Assembly: GCA_028277745.1 (NCBI GenBank)
Contig: JANQFR010000097.1
Coordinates: 1 to 64,000 of the forward strand
Length of the DNA stretch: 64,000 nucleotides
From: Phycisphaeraceae bacterium
Lineage (GTDB): Bacteria > Planctomycetota > Phycisphaerae > Phycisphaerales > Phycisphaeraceae
Direction: 5' to 3'
The stretch's first letter is position 1. Each line of letters starts with the position of its first letter. A program made the position numbers and the translations under genes. Below are positions 16,875-24,243 of the stretch, in pieces. The notes under the pieces are model-generated. The model searched no databases. It was not told the DNA's origin and worked only from the letters and a program-made list of their open reading frames with translations.

Positions 16875-17678
16875 CTATGGCTGCCAGTCCGGGTCGCCCG
16901 CCTCGGCCGCGGCGTTGGACCAGCGCGTCATGTCACGCAGGTCGTCCACGCTCAGCATCTCGGCGTGGCCGTCAAGGTGCGCCGCCACGGCACGGTCGTC
17001 CCATCGCGGGTCGACGTTGCCGGTCAGGAACGATCCGCCTCCGTACGTGTAGGCCACGTTCGGCCAGCCATAGATGCTGTCGTTGGGCGAAGCGATGCGG
17101 AAGCCCCCGGGCGTATATTGCCCCGGCGTCATGGTGTCTGTGCGGGCCGAAGCGAACACGATCATCCGGCTGGGGGCCGCCGCGTCATCCAGCCGATGGA
17201 TGATGCCCACCTGGTTAAAGGCGGTATTGTCGGTGTTGCCGCCGAGGTGGTGGTAGTTGAGCCCTAAGCTCGGCTCCACGCTGACCGCGTACCACCAGCC
17301 CGGTTCGGTCATCCCCGCGGGCCGTTTGGCGAGCCTGTCGGCTTGTTCGTTGACGAGCACCGAGCCGTTGATGCCGTGGTCGAGGTGCTCGACCAGCCGC
17401 CAGGGATAGCGGAACGCGGCCTCGCCGGGGATCGTGTTGCCGTTGCCATCGGTGGCCGGCTCGGTCCTGGTGTAGCCGACCAGCAACTCGCCGTCGCGCG
17501 ACAACGCCCGGCCGAGGTACGCCTTGCCCAGCGTCCGCGCCGCGGCCAGCTCGGCCACGCGTTCGGCGTTGTCGCGGCCGCGGCCGAGGACCGGCAGGAG
17601 AATCCCGATGAGGATCGAGATGATGCCGATGACCACGAGCAGTTCGATCAGGGTGAAAGCGCGCAATGTTTTGCCCAT
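16875..17678 (-). CDS. Type IV prepilin-like protein (pseudopilin)
   Basis: 267 residues. Starts [25 protein letters not shown], an N-methylation signal with the conserved F-T-L-I-E-L and Glu5, cut by prepilin peptidase after the residue before Phe. The single helix is followed by a globular extracellular part and near the end HLDGHAEML, the short form of the H-x9-DG tail common in planctomycete pseudopilins. The ATG at 17678 follows GGAG; an upstream in-frame ATG at 17708 would add ten residues. In planctomycetes these proteins occur in large families often beside PEP-CTERM genes, as here; the exact assembly they join is unknown. Confidence 0.88.
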   Translation of the reverse strand: MGKTLRAFTLIELLVVIGIISILIGILLPVLGRGRDNAERVAELAAARTLGKAYLGRALSRDGELLVGYTRTEPATDGNGNTIPGEAAFRYPWRLVEHLDHGINGSVLVNEQADRLAKRPAGMTEPGWWYAVSVEPSLGLNYHHLGGNTDNTAFNQVGIIHRLDDAAAPSRMIVFASARTDTMTPGQYTPGGFRIASPNDSIYGWPNVAYTYGGGSFLTGNVDPRWDDRAVAAHLDGHAEMLSVDDLRDMTRWSNAAAEAGDPDWQP

Positions 17679-17700
17679 GGCGTGTTCACTCCGTCTATGA

Positions 17701-17735
17701 AAAGGCATCGGCCGGCGTGTCCGCCGGCCAATGCT
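17701..17735 (-). terminator. Rho-independent terminator after the PEP-CTERM gene
   Basis: On the minus strand: stem GCATTGGCCGGC / GCCGGCCGATGC with a 6-base loop, then C and TTTTC. It lies 64 bases after the stop of the PEP-CTERM gene and just before the start region of the prepilin-like gene. Confidence 0.6.
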
Positions 17736-17798
17736 TTCAACGCCTGGTCCCCTGTCTCGCTAACCCGGCGGGTCGTGAGAGAGAGGATTGGGCTGGAC

Positions 17799-18548
17799 CT
17801 ATCGCCGTGAACGCCGAACCCTCGCGGATCCGAGGGTCAGCAGCGCAGCCGACATGAGGATGGCGGAGCCGGGTTCGGGGATGACGCGGGCGAACGTGTC
17901 GCCCACATCCACCTGCAGTTCATAAGTCTGGGAATGGGAGTGAGTGGTCCATTGGATTTCGTAGTCCGTTACGGCTCCGAGGCCGCTCAGGTCCCACTGG
18001 TACTGAAAGATGGTCGTCGTCCCCGTTTCCGTGGGGTTGACAGGGTTGGTGAAGGGGTAACTCCCGGACGCGGTGGCCGTGTAATCCGCCGCAAGCGACT
18101 GAGTGCCGCCGTTGTAGCTGAGGGTTGGCGCCGCGTCGAAGAAGTTGCCGCCATCACCCGGGCCGATATCGATCTGGAAGACGACCGTCTCGATATCACT
18201 CAGGCTGAACGTGTCCGTGTTTTCGATTTCAAAGACCGAACTGGTAAACGGGGCGTAAAGGGAGGAGCCGGATGGAAACCCGTTCCCCGACACTTTGTTG
18301 AAGCCCGCGTTGCCGGCCGACCCGGACTCGTTCGGAGCGATGGCGTTCGGCCACGGGCTGGCGCCCGGGAAGGTTCCATACGACGCTCCAAGCCGGGTTA
18401 TGGTCATGTCGGACCAGCCTTCGTACTCCGAGGCGCCGGGCAACGAGGGATTGAGAAACGCCGCTTGGGCGTGGCCCGCGATCCCCGCCAGAGCGGCGGC
18501 GACGGCGAGCGCGAACACATGATTCCGCAGCCTGTGGTGCATGATCAT
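17799..18548 (-). CDS. PEP-CTERM exported protein
   Basis: 249 residues. Signal peptide about 1-29 (ending GHAQA), a beta-rich extracellular body with many Gly, Ser and Thr residues (about 30-220), and a C-terminal sorting tail of VIPEPGSA, a hydrophobic helix and an Arg-rich end (ARVRRSRR). The tail is recognised by exosortase, which cuts near PEP and transfers the protein to the cell surface. No enzyme motif is visible. ATG 18548 has AAGGAAA about 8 bases before it. A terminator-like hairpin follows. The 5' region holds a 17-base palindrome at 18668-18684. Confidence 0.85.
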   Translation of the reverse strand: MIMHHRLRNHVFALAVAAALAGIAGHAQAAFLNPSLPGASEYEGWSDMTITRLGASYGTFPGASPWPNAIAPNESGSAGNAGFNKVSGNGFPSGSSLYAPFTSSVFEIENTDTFSLSDIETVVFQIDIGPGDGGNFFDAAPTLSYNGGTQSLAADYTATASGSYPFTNPVNPTETGTTTIFQYQWDLSGLGAVTDYEIQWTTHSHSQTYELQVDVGDTFARVIPEPGSAILMSAALLTLGSARVRRSRR

Positions 18549-18667
18549 GGTGGATTTCCTTTTCTTGAGGATTGAGTTCCGCTTTAAAGCAGAGTGGGTG
18601 GTGTTGGGACTCTGTGTTTGGGCTTAAGGGGGTTGTTTTCCTTTCGACCCACCTGCCAATTAATTTA

Positions 18668-18684
18668 TTGAGACACATTCTCAA
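18668..18684. promoter_or_regulatory. Palindrome TTGAGA-N5-TCTCAA, Fur-box-like
   Basis: Perfect 6-bp arms, 120 bases upstream of the PEP-CTERM start. Read as 7-1-7 on the minus strand it gives TGAGAAT-G-TGTCTCA, close to the TGAGAAT-N-ATTCTCA Fur variant. It could equally be a site for another dimeric regulator. Confidence 0.35.
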
Positions 18685-18924
18685 TCTTAACGGCGATTAA
18701 AAATACGCCTCGTGGCGTAATGCGTCAAGCTTGGGTTTTCGAAGATCACACTTCCCCGACCCGCCCCGGAATAGCATGTGGCGTGGTTTCCTGTCGCATT
18801 GTTGGGCGGGGTTTCGGTCCGTGGGTCGGCGATAACGGGTAGCCGGGACGCGACCGCAGCGCCTCAACAAACGCTGATCACATTCGTCCGGATTTGCCAG
18901 GCGCAGCCGTTCCTTTCTAAAAGC

Positions 18925-19003
18925 GTCGGACGGCGGCCGCCGCTCCCCAGTGGCGGCATGCCGCTGCCGGGCGGCGAACCCGGCAGGCGGTTCGCCGTCC
19001 GAC
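18925..19003. other. Predicted three-way-junction element (79 bases)
   Basis: Outer 11-bp stem GTCGGACGGCG (18925-18935) with CGCCGTCCGAC (18993-19003). Inside it are hairpin 1, GCCGCC/GGCGGC with a 10-base loop, and hairpin 2, CTGCCGGG/CCCGGCAG with a 7-base loop and a possible CCGC/GCGG extension. CACGTTTT... follows. It is not a tRNA (no anticodon arm or T loop). It could be a structured RNA, a mobile-element end or a dispersed repeat. Confidence 0.5.
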
Positions 19004-19152
19004 ACGTTTTGAGCAGCCGGTGGGGGAGTGCTTTGCAGCAGGACGATGCGGAAACGATACGCTCGCTCCGCGGCGGCCTTCACCGGTTGCCATAACCCAG
19101 GTGGCCGGGCGGTCTTGCACTGTCGACCTGGTCACCACCCTTTCCATTCGCA

Positions 19153-19176
19153 GAATCGCAAATAAAACTGCGATTC
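19153..19176. repeat. Perfect 8-bp inverted repeat GAATCGCA-N8-TGCGATTC
   Basis: The loop is AATAAAAC. It lies 80 bases before the IS3-family transposase remnant; could be a terminator, an operator or a leftover element end. Confidence 0.5.
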
Positions 19177-19255
19177 AATCTCATTTCAAGAGCTTAACGC
19201 AAGGATCCCCGGCCGTCAACATTGCCGTCTTGGCAGAGTTGGGGCGTCGATTGCG

Positions 19256-19445
19256 ATGTCGGCTCAGCGTTTCCGGATGCTGACCGTGATCGATGAGTTC
19301 GCGCGGGAATGCGTGGCGATCGACGCGGGGCGTGCCGGGGCGCCTCCGGTCGGACAACGCCGGCGAGTTCACGGCCAAGGCGGTGCGGGGCTGACCGGCC
19401 CGTGTGGGTGTGAGGACGCTGTACACCGAGCCGGGCTCCACCCGC
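19256..19445 (+). pseudogene. Decayed IS3-family transposase (orfB) fragment
   Basis: Three separate pieces of an IS3-group DDE transposase can be read in order: FRMLTVIDEFARECVAIDAG (first Asp region), then after a deletion and a frame change LRSDNAGEFTAKAVRG followed by a stop, then VGVRTLYTEPGS. In intact IS3 enzymes these blocks are joined with more sequence between them and are followed by W-E-N-G. The catalytic core is internally deleted, the frame is broken and no terminal Glu block remains, so it cannot be active. It marks past transposition at the edge of the low-GC island. Confidence 0.75.
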
Positions 19446-19451
19446 CTCTTC

Positions 19452-19476
19452 AATCCAGGGGACAGACCCTTGGATT
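19452..19476. repeat. Hairpin AATCCAGGGG-ACAGA-CCCTTGGATT
   Basis: Near-perfect 10-bp arms with a 5-base loop directly after the transposase remnant. The GGGGACAGACCC core is often seen next to IS or REP-associated transposase genes (recalled, not searched). Confidence 0.5.
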
Positions 19477-19498
19477 AACATAGTGATTGGTATGAACC

Positions 19499-20026
19499 GT
19501 GAGGGTAATAGGTCAATTGGCGAAGGCCTACTCCAAACACGGCTCCACTCCCTGTATTGAAGGATCGGGATTGATCTGCCTGCTTAGAGATTGGGACAAA
19601 CACGACTCGTGTATTCGCTTTGATGCGAGGCGCCTGTTGGTTGTCGATCGCTTTGCATGCAATAACGAGACGGCGAATGGCTATTATCGCCAGAATGACG
19701 TACTATCGGCGGTGTTCTGTCTTGACGGCGACTTGCGGCTGGCTGTTGACGCGAATAGCTGGAGCTTTGAGCGGGATGGAATTCTTGTCCGAAGACGTAG
19801 GCGGTGGTTTCAGAGAAATACATGTAACGTAACCATCCGCACTCAGAGAGGCGAGTTGTATTCACTCAGTTACTATTGTGATGACACCCCCACACATTCG
19901 CAGGTGCTTGAAGCGGGTATCGATCAAGAGTGTGGTGATTGGTGGTTATGGATATCCAGAAATCTTGGGAGGCGAGAGTTCCGTGCTGCGCTATGTGATA
20001 GATGGTCAAAGGGCGCGGCTGCATGA
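19499..20026 (+). CDS. Hypothetical protein in accessory island
   Basis: 175 residues; family not recognised. The sequence reads as a real soluble alpha/beta protein, with varied composition and buried-strand patterns such as RRLLVVDRF, AVFCLDGDLRLAV and GDWWLWISR, five tryptophans and several cysteines; no signal peptide or membrane helix. Base use is clearly lower in GC than surrounding genes, a sign of transfer. The start is a GTG at 19499 without a clear ribosome site, so the first residues are uncertain. A small membrane protein gene follows 43 bases on, probably in the same transcript. The setting beside Rhs-like scraps suggests an immunity or accessory gene left by a toxin locus, but that is inference only. 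Confidence 0.55.
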   Translation: MRVIGQLAKAYSKHGSTPCIEGSGLICLLRDWDKHDSCIRFDARRLLVVDRFACNNETANGYYRQNDVLSAVFCLDGDLRLAVDANSWSFERDGILVRRRRRWFQRNTCNVTIRTQRGELYSLSYYCDDTPTHSQVLEAGIDQECGDWWLWISRNLGRREFRAALCDRWSKGAAA

Positions 20027-20069
20027 TGAACTTCAGTACATAGGCCTTTTCCCGCCTGACTGATGTGGT

Positions 20070-20522
20070 ATGGTAAAACTCGCAAGATCACTAAAGATTG
20101 CGCTGCCACAATTCTTGGCGTTGAACACGTGGTTCTTGTTGTCCGTCAGTTGCGTCTGGGGATTTTACGTTGTCATTGGCGTCGTTTTCATTGGCGTCTA
20201 CGGCAATGTCGATTACTTGCCATACACGGAACTGCTCTGTCCCATGTCTATAGTTCCGTTGCTTGCAGCGGGTTCCTACACTGCCACACATTTGAAGAAG
20301 ATTGCAGGGGTCTACACCGCGGTCGTGATTTACATTTGCATCATTACAGCTAGTGTGATTGGATTAATAATGTGGGCTCAATACTTGGCTTCAGATACAA
20401 CGAAAATAAATAGCGAAGCGCTCTTTTCATGCTTGGTTTCACTTGCGATTTTGTTCTATTCATCGCTTGCAGCTGCGGCGATGGCGCATTTCATGAAAAC
20501 TTTGAGAAAGCAAGGGCTGTAA
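20070..20522 (+). CDS. Small four-helix membrane protein, unknown function
   Basis: 150 residues with about four transmembrane helices: near 15-42 (FLALNTWFLLSV...), 55-72, 80-105 (AVVIYICIITASVIGLIMW) and 118-140. Short polar loops and a basic C-terminus (MKTLRKQGL). The family is not recognised. Codon use is AT-rich compared with the rest of the window, like the genes on both sides. An AACAAG/CTTGTT terminator follows at 20559. It could be a membrane-located immunity protein against a pore-forming toxin; there is no direct evidence. Confidence 0.6.
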   Translation: MVKLARSLKIALPQFLALNTWFLLSVSCVWGFYVVIGVVFIGVYGNVDYLPYTELLCPMSIVPLLAAGSYTATHLKKIAGVYTAVVIYICIITASVIGLIMWAQYLASDTTKINSEALFSCLVSLAILFYSSLAAAAMAHFMKTLRKQGL

Positions 20523-20558
20523 TTCCCCCGTCTTGAGCGTATTTAAAAGTAGAGGATT

Positions 20559-20576
20559 AACAAGTCCCCTTGTTTT
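20559..20576 (+). terminator. Terminator after the membrane protein gene
   Basis: AACAAG-TCCC-CTTGTT followed by further T residues, 37 bases past the stop at 20522. Confidence 0.5.
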
Positions 20577-20584
20577 TCCCGCTT

Positions 20585-20725
20585 GGCTGGGGCCGCAGCC
20601 CGAACGGAGGAGGCAGCCAACCGGACGCGGGTTTGTTCATGCCGGGCACGGTAACTACCGGCGCCGATGGCTCAACTGACAACACTATCACCTATACCTA
20701 CGATGCCGACTGCAATCTGAGGTAG
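20585..20725 (+). pseudogene. Rhs/YD-repeat protein fragment
   Basis: An uninterrupted frame reads ...GRSPNGGGSQPDAG...VTTGADGSTDNTITYTYDADCNLR and then stops. TYTYDADxNLR is the signature of Rhs/YD repeats (the usual G is C here). There is no start and no further repeat. It looks like one repeat left from a large Rhs-type gene, lying 62 bases before a small low-GC gene. Confidence 0.55.
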
Positions 20726-20786
20726 CGAGTGATATGTCGCTACATGGATTCCAAAGATACTGGTGTAGATCGTTAAAGTATTGAAT

Positions 20787-21239
20787 ATGGCAAAAAAGAC
20801 AAGCAATCGCACAACACAATTGGTGAAGGCCGTGTTGCTCGCAGAGAGTCTGTCCAATCGGGGCAGTTTTACTTTTAATACAGCGTCAGAGCAACTTGAG
20901 GTAGAGTCTCCCCCGGATATGCTAGATGCTTTGGAGATCTGCTTGAGTGAGATCGAAGATCCAAGCATATTTGGAGGATTTGATGATTGCTGTGTAATAT
21001 ATATTAGTAAATCCATTGATGACGCGAAACGCATTTCTTCCTTCATGGATCGAATGCCAAGGAAAACGCTTGTCCAATTTTCTCGAAATATTGTATTTTA
21101 TTGGACATCTGTTGCAGGGGGACATCAAGGAAACCTGCCAGTCCAGATTCGGGATTCATTGATTCGGATTGCAGACAGTCTTGACAGTAATCAAAAATTG
21201 GCAAATGTGCTTAGATCCTTTGTTTCGAATTTTAACTAA
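20787..21239 (+). CDS. Hypothetical small protein downstream of Rhs fragment
   Basis: 150 residues, no recognised family. Mixed alpha/beta pattern: basic N-terminal helix (MAKKTSNRTTQLVKAVLLAE), acidic middle (LEVESPPDMLDALEICLSEIED), then CCVIYISKSIDDAKRISSFM and a C-terminal helical half ending LANVLRSFVSNFN. It has no signal or membrane helix, so is cytoplasmic. The AT-rich codon use differs sharply from the core genes. ATG 20787 is chosen over a TTG two codons earlier. Its size, acidic character and place right after a truncated Rhs repeat fit an orphan immunity protein, but no toxin domain is left beside it. Confidence 0.6.
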   Translation: MAKKTSNRTTQLVKAVLLAESLSNRGSFTFNTASEQLEVESPPDMLDALEICLSEIEDPSIFGGFDDCCVIYISKSIDDAKRISSFMDRMPRKTLVQFSRNIVFYWTSVAGGHQGNLPVQIRDSLIRIADSLDSNQKLANVLRSFVSNFN

Positions 21240-21807
21240 AAGTGTTTAGATGATCCTAGGGCAGATTCATAGGCTCTATGTCATCCATGAGTAAGCCAAT
21301 GTCAAGGGCACGAGACCGACGCGGCGTTCGACCCCGCAATGCGTGTCGCAGATGCCCGTCGCCGACTGGCGGGTCTCTCAGACGATCTACGATGACCAGG
21401 GTCGGCGCCCCACAGTGTCCGGGTGATGGGCGTCGCGATCACCTTCGGCGGCTCGGCGACGCTGTGTCGGACGGCGGCGCCCACAGAATGCAGACGCGGC
21501 CAACCCGGCCGGCGGCAAGCTTGCCTGATTTGAGGGGAGTTGTCGCGATCGGCCGTGTACAGGGAGGCCAGAAAGAGGCCACCTGTCATGCCGCGGTTTG
21601 CCAAGTATACTGCAAGCGGACATCGGAACCTTAGTGAAACCCCCAGGCGCAATGGTTCGGCTATCTTTGCTCCACGGGATCGAAGACGGTTGACGCATCC
21701 ATTTCGGAGCCCCCGAACTCCAGATCAGGAAGTACGCCTTAAGCCGGCCATCACGCGATAACCTCATTCTTTTTCGCGCTTTTTGCGCCTTGATGCAGCG
21801 AAACACA
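21240..21807. other. Non-coding or decayed stretch before serA
   Basis: About 570 bases with no convincing intact gene. Apart from a short Rhs-like scrap (21352-21426), the open frames are Arg-rich and lack starts with ribosome sites. GC rises back to the core level across this stretch, so it is probably the right edge of the accessory island. Confidence 0.5.
21352..21426 (+). pseudogene. Second Rhs-like scrap
   Basis: The frame reads PVADWRVSQTIYDDQGRRPTV and then a stop. WRVxxTxYDxxGRP is a common Rhs/YD-repeat pattern. It is too short for certainty; the match is by eye. Confidence 0.35.
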
Positions 21808-23448
21808 ATGCCTCCAACCCGACCAACCTTCAGGATCCTCGCCGCCGACAAGCTCGCCCAGGAGGGCCTGGCGTTTATTGAGTCTCAGCCCGACGCCGAG
21901 CTGGTGAACAAGCCCGGGCTCAGTGAGGACGAGTACGCGGCGATCGTCGGCGAGCACGACGCCATGATCGTCCGCTCGGGCATCCAGGTGACCGAAAAGA
22001 TCCTCGCCAACCCCGGCCGGCTCAAGGTGATCGCCCGGGCCGGCGTGGGCGTGGACAACATCGACCTCAAGGCCGCCACCGCCCAGGGCATCCTCGTGGT
22101 GAACACCGCCGAGGCGTCGACCATCACCACGGCTGAGCACGCGTTCGCGCTGATGATGGCGTTGCTGCGCAACATCGGGCCCGCCCACGGGACGATGGCC
22201 GCCGGCGGGTGGGACCGCGGCAAGTACCAGGGCCGGCAACTCTGCGGCAAGACGCTGGGCGTCATCGGGTTCGGCCGGATCGGCCAGACCGTCGCCGAGC
22301 GCGCCCTCGCGTTCGGGATGGAGGTCGTGGCGTTCGACCCATTTATCAACGCCGAGACCATGCTCGACGGCCGGGTCAGGATGTTCACCGATTTCGCGGA
22401 GATGGTCCCGCACGCCGACGTGCTGACGTTCCACGTCCCCCTCAACGACGCGACCCGCGGCATGCTCAACGCCCAGACCTTCGCCCTCTGCCGCGACGGG
22501 GTCTACGTCGTCAACGCGGCCCGCGGCGGGGTGGTCGACGAGAGCGATCTGATGCGGGCCCTCGAGAGCGGCAAGTGCGCCGGCGCCGCGCTCGACGTGT
22601 TCACCGCCGAGCCCCCCCCCGCCGACAGCCCGCTACGGAAACACCCGCACCTGCTGACCACCCCGCACCTCGGCGCCTCGACCAGGGAGGCCCAGCAGGC
22701 GGTCAGCGTCGACGCCGCGGCGGCGTGCCTGGCGTACCTCCGCGGCGAGGGCATCCAGGGCGCGGTCAACGCTGGGGGCCTCAAGATCGACCTCACCCCG
22801 ATGCAGGGCCGCTACGTCGACCTCGCCCGCCGCATGGCCCGGCTCATCAGCCCGATGATCACCCGCGGCATCGCATGCGTCACCATCGAGGTCGTCGGCA
22901 AGGACCTGGCCGGCGGCGCGAGCATGATCGAGCGCCAGGCGCTGGTTTGCCTGCTCCAGGATTACCTGAGCGACCCGGTCAATATCATCAACGTCAACGA
23001 GGTCGCCGAGCGGCGCGGCATCAAGGTGCGCACCGTTCAGAGCGAGGACGACAAGCTCCCGGGCGGCCAGCTCACGGTCGAGGTCACCGGCCCCGCCGGC
23101 GCGACCGACCCGACCACCCCCGCCGCCGACCAGACCCGCCGGATCGTCGGCCGGGTGTATGACGATCACCAGCCCCGCGTCATCGAGATCAACCGGTACC
23201 ACATGGACATGGTCCCCACCGGCCACATGGCGTTCGTGCTCAACGAGGACCGCCCCGGCATGATCGGCATCGTCGGCGCGGAGTTCGGCGAGGCAGGCGT
23301 CAACATCGCCGACATGACCATCAGCCGGCGGGACGACACCGCGATGATGGTGCTCAAGCTCGACGCCGAGGCCCCTGAGGCGCTGCTCAACCGCCTCAAG
23401 GCCCGCCCCGGCATCCTCAAGGCGGCAGCGGTTCAGTTGGGGGATTGA
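21808..23448 (+). CDS. serA: D-3-phosphoglycerate dehydrogenase SerA
   Basis: 546 residues, the long form. It oxidises 3-phosphoglycerate to 3-phosphohydroxypyruvate, the first step of serine synthesis. D-2-hydroxyacid dehydrogenase catalytic domain with ARAGVGVDNID and NTAEASTITTAEHAFALM, Rossmann motif GVIGFGRIGQ (about 147-156), catalytic Arg/Glu/His in NAARGGVVDE, the Glu of TAEPPP and TPHLGAST. Then the intervening regulatory domain (about 320-450) and a C-terminal ACT domain (MAFVLNEDRPGMIGIVG, about 470-546), which binds serine in related enzymes. ATG 21808 puts FRILAAD at the usual place; an ATG at 21793 is also in frame and neither has a strong ribosome site. It ends directly at a long inverted repeat. 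Confidence 0.95.
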   Translation: MPPTRPTFRILAADKLAQEGLAFIESQPDAELVNKPGLSEDEYAAIVGEHDAMIVRSGIQVTEKILANPGRLKVIARAGVGVDNIDLKAATAQGILVVNTAEASTITTAEHAFALMMALLRNIGPAHGTMAAGGWDRGKYQGRQLCGKTLGVIGFGRIGQTVAERALAFGMEVVAFDPFINAETMLDGRVRMFTDFAEMVPHADVLTFHVPLNDATRGMLNAQTFALCRDGVYVVNAARGGVVDESDLMRALESGKCAGAALDVFTAEPPPADSPLRKHPHLLTTPHLGASTREAQQAVSVDAAAACLAYLRGEGIQGAVNAGGLKIDLTPMQGRYVDLARRMARLISPMITRGIACVTIEVVGKDLAGGASMIERQALVCLLQDYLSDPVNIINVNEVAERRGIKVRTVQSEDDKLPGGQLTVEVTGPAGATDPTTPAADQTRRIVGRVYDDHQPRVIEINRYHMDMVPTGHMAFVLNEDRPGMIGIVGAEFGEAGVNIADMTISRRDDTAMMVLKLDAEAPEALLNRLKARPGILKAAAVQLGD

Positions 23449-23570
23449 AAAAGCAGGAAAACAGGAAATATAGAAAGCAGAAAATAAAAGGCATCTGAGA
23501 GCAAAGCCATTGTCGGCCGCTGCTCATCTTCATTTCCTGCTTTCTGTATTTCCTGTTTTCCTGCTTTTCT
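23449..23570. repeat. Long imperfect inverted repeat between serA and Rrf2 gene
   Basis: The left arm (about 23450-23485, AAAGCAGGAAAACAGGAAAT...) is nearly the exact complement of the right arm (about 23531-23569). Both are purine/pyrimidine-skewed with the unit GCAGGAAA. The loop is about 45 bases. It fills the gap between two convergent genes and can act as a terminator in both directions. Confidence 0.7.
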
Positions 23571-24045
23571 ACCGCCGCCGCACCGGCTTGCTCTTGCTGG
23601 CGAGCACCGGCAGGGGTTCGCCGAGGGTGTTGAGCTTGTTTTCGAGCGTCTCGCTCATCTGGTCGAGCGTGGTGCGGGCGAGGAAGACTTTGAGCTGGTC
23701 GCGGATCGGCTTCCAGTTGTCGTGGAGGGGGCAGGGCTGGTTGTCGTCGCACTTGGCGTTGCCGACGACGCAGGCGTCGAGGTCTTCGGTGCCGTCGACG
23801 ATGGCGACGATGTCGTAAAGCGTGATCTTATCGGGCTTGCGGGCCAGGGCGAACCCCCCGCCGCGGCCCTTGGCGGAGGTGAGCAGGCCCTTGCGGACCA
23901 GGTCCTGGAAGATCTTGGCGACGAAGTGACGCGGCAGGTCCGAGCCCTCACACAACTCGTCGAGCAGGACATATCCATCCGGGCGGAGCATCGCCAGGCG
24001 GGAGAGGGCGCGGATCGCGTAGGCACAGGCGTTGGAATAGATCAT
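23569..24045 (-). CDS. Rrf2-family transcriptional regulator, probable Fe-S sensor
   Basis: 158 residues. The N-terminal winged helix (MIYSNACAYAIRALSRLA; recognition region DLPRHFVAKIFQDLVRKGLL; wing SAKGRGGGFALA) is typical of Rrf2 proteins such as IscR, NsrR and RirA. Three cysteines C92, C99 and C105 lie in the loop where the family binds an iron-sulfur cluster. The spacing (6 then 5) differs by one from the C-x5-C-x5-C of IscR, so the exact signal (cluster level, NO or iron) cannot be told. It is divergent from purA with a 198-base gap and convergent with serA. No isc or suf genes are nearby, so the targets are elsewhere. Confidence 0.9.
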   Translation of the reverse strand: MIYSNACAYAIRALSRLAMLRPDGYVLLDELCEGSDLPRHFVAKIFQDLVRKGLLTSAKGRGGGFALARKPDKITLYDIVAIVDGTEDLDACVVGNAKCDDNQPCPLHDNWKPIRDQLKVFLARTTLDQMSETLENKLNTLGEPLPVLASKSKPVRRR

Positions 24046-24243
24046 GCGTTCGGCTCAGGACACTGGAGTCTGCAGTTTTTATACCAGCGCCACGGCCGAA
24101 CACAAGCCTTTTTCATCTCAATGGCTGATGTTGCGGTTCTGAAGCGGTTAGCCTTTGTGTTACAATGAAAAGTCTTGTGCCGCCGGCGGCCGCCGGTCGG
24201 CCCGCCCCCGACCGAGTCCCCGTGCCATAGGAAAGTAGAAACG

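Larger units (their letters stand above)
18685..19255. other. Non-coding stretch between PEP-CTERM gene and IS3 remnant
   Basis: No open frame here looks coding: candidates on both strands are Arg/Pro-rich shadows with no ribosome sites. It contains a strong branched structure at 18925-19003 and an 8-bp inverted repeat at 19153-19176. GC is mixed, with a high-GC first half and a lower-GC end. Confidence 0.5.

Noticed and set aside
18640-18660. Sigma-54 site (TGGCAGG) before the PEP-CTERM gene
   Set aside because: The -12 element TTGCW is missing at the required spacing.
18925-19003. Integron attC site
   Set aside because: It has the general folded shape, but the GTTRRRY and RYYYAAC core sites are absent and no integrase or cassettes are present.
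18697-19083. Minus-strand 128-codon frame in the non-coding stretch
   Set aside because: No ribosome site, no hydrophobic core pattern, and it runs through the branched hairpin structure.
21278-21634. 118-codon plus frame between the 150-residue gene and serA
   Set aside because: Arg/Pro-rich with no family pattern; a different frame here carries the Rhs-like scrap.
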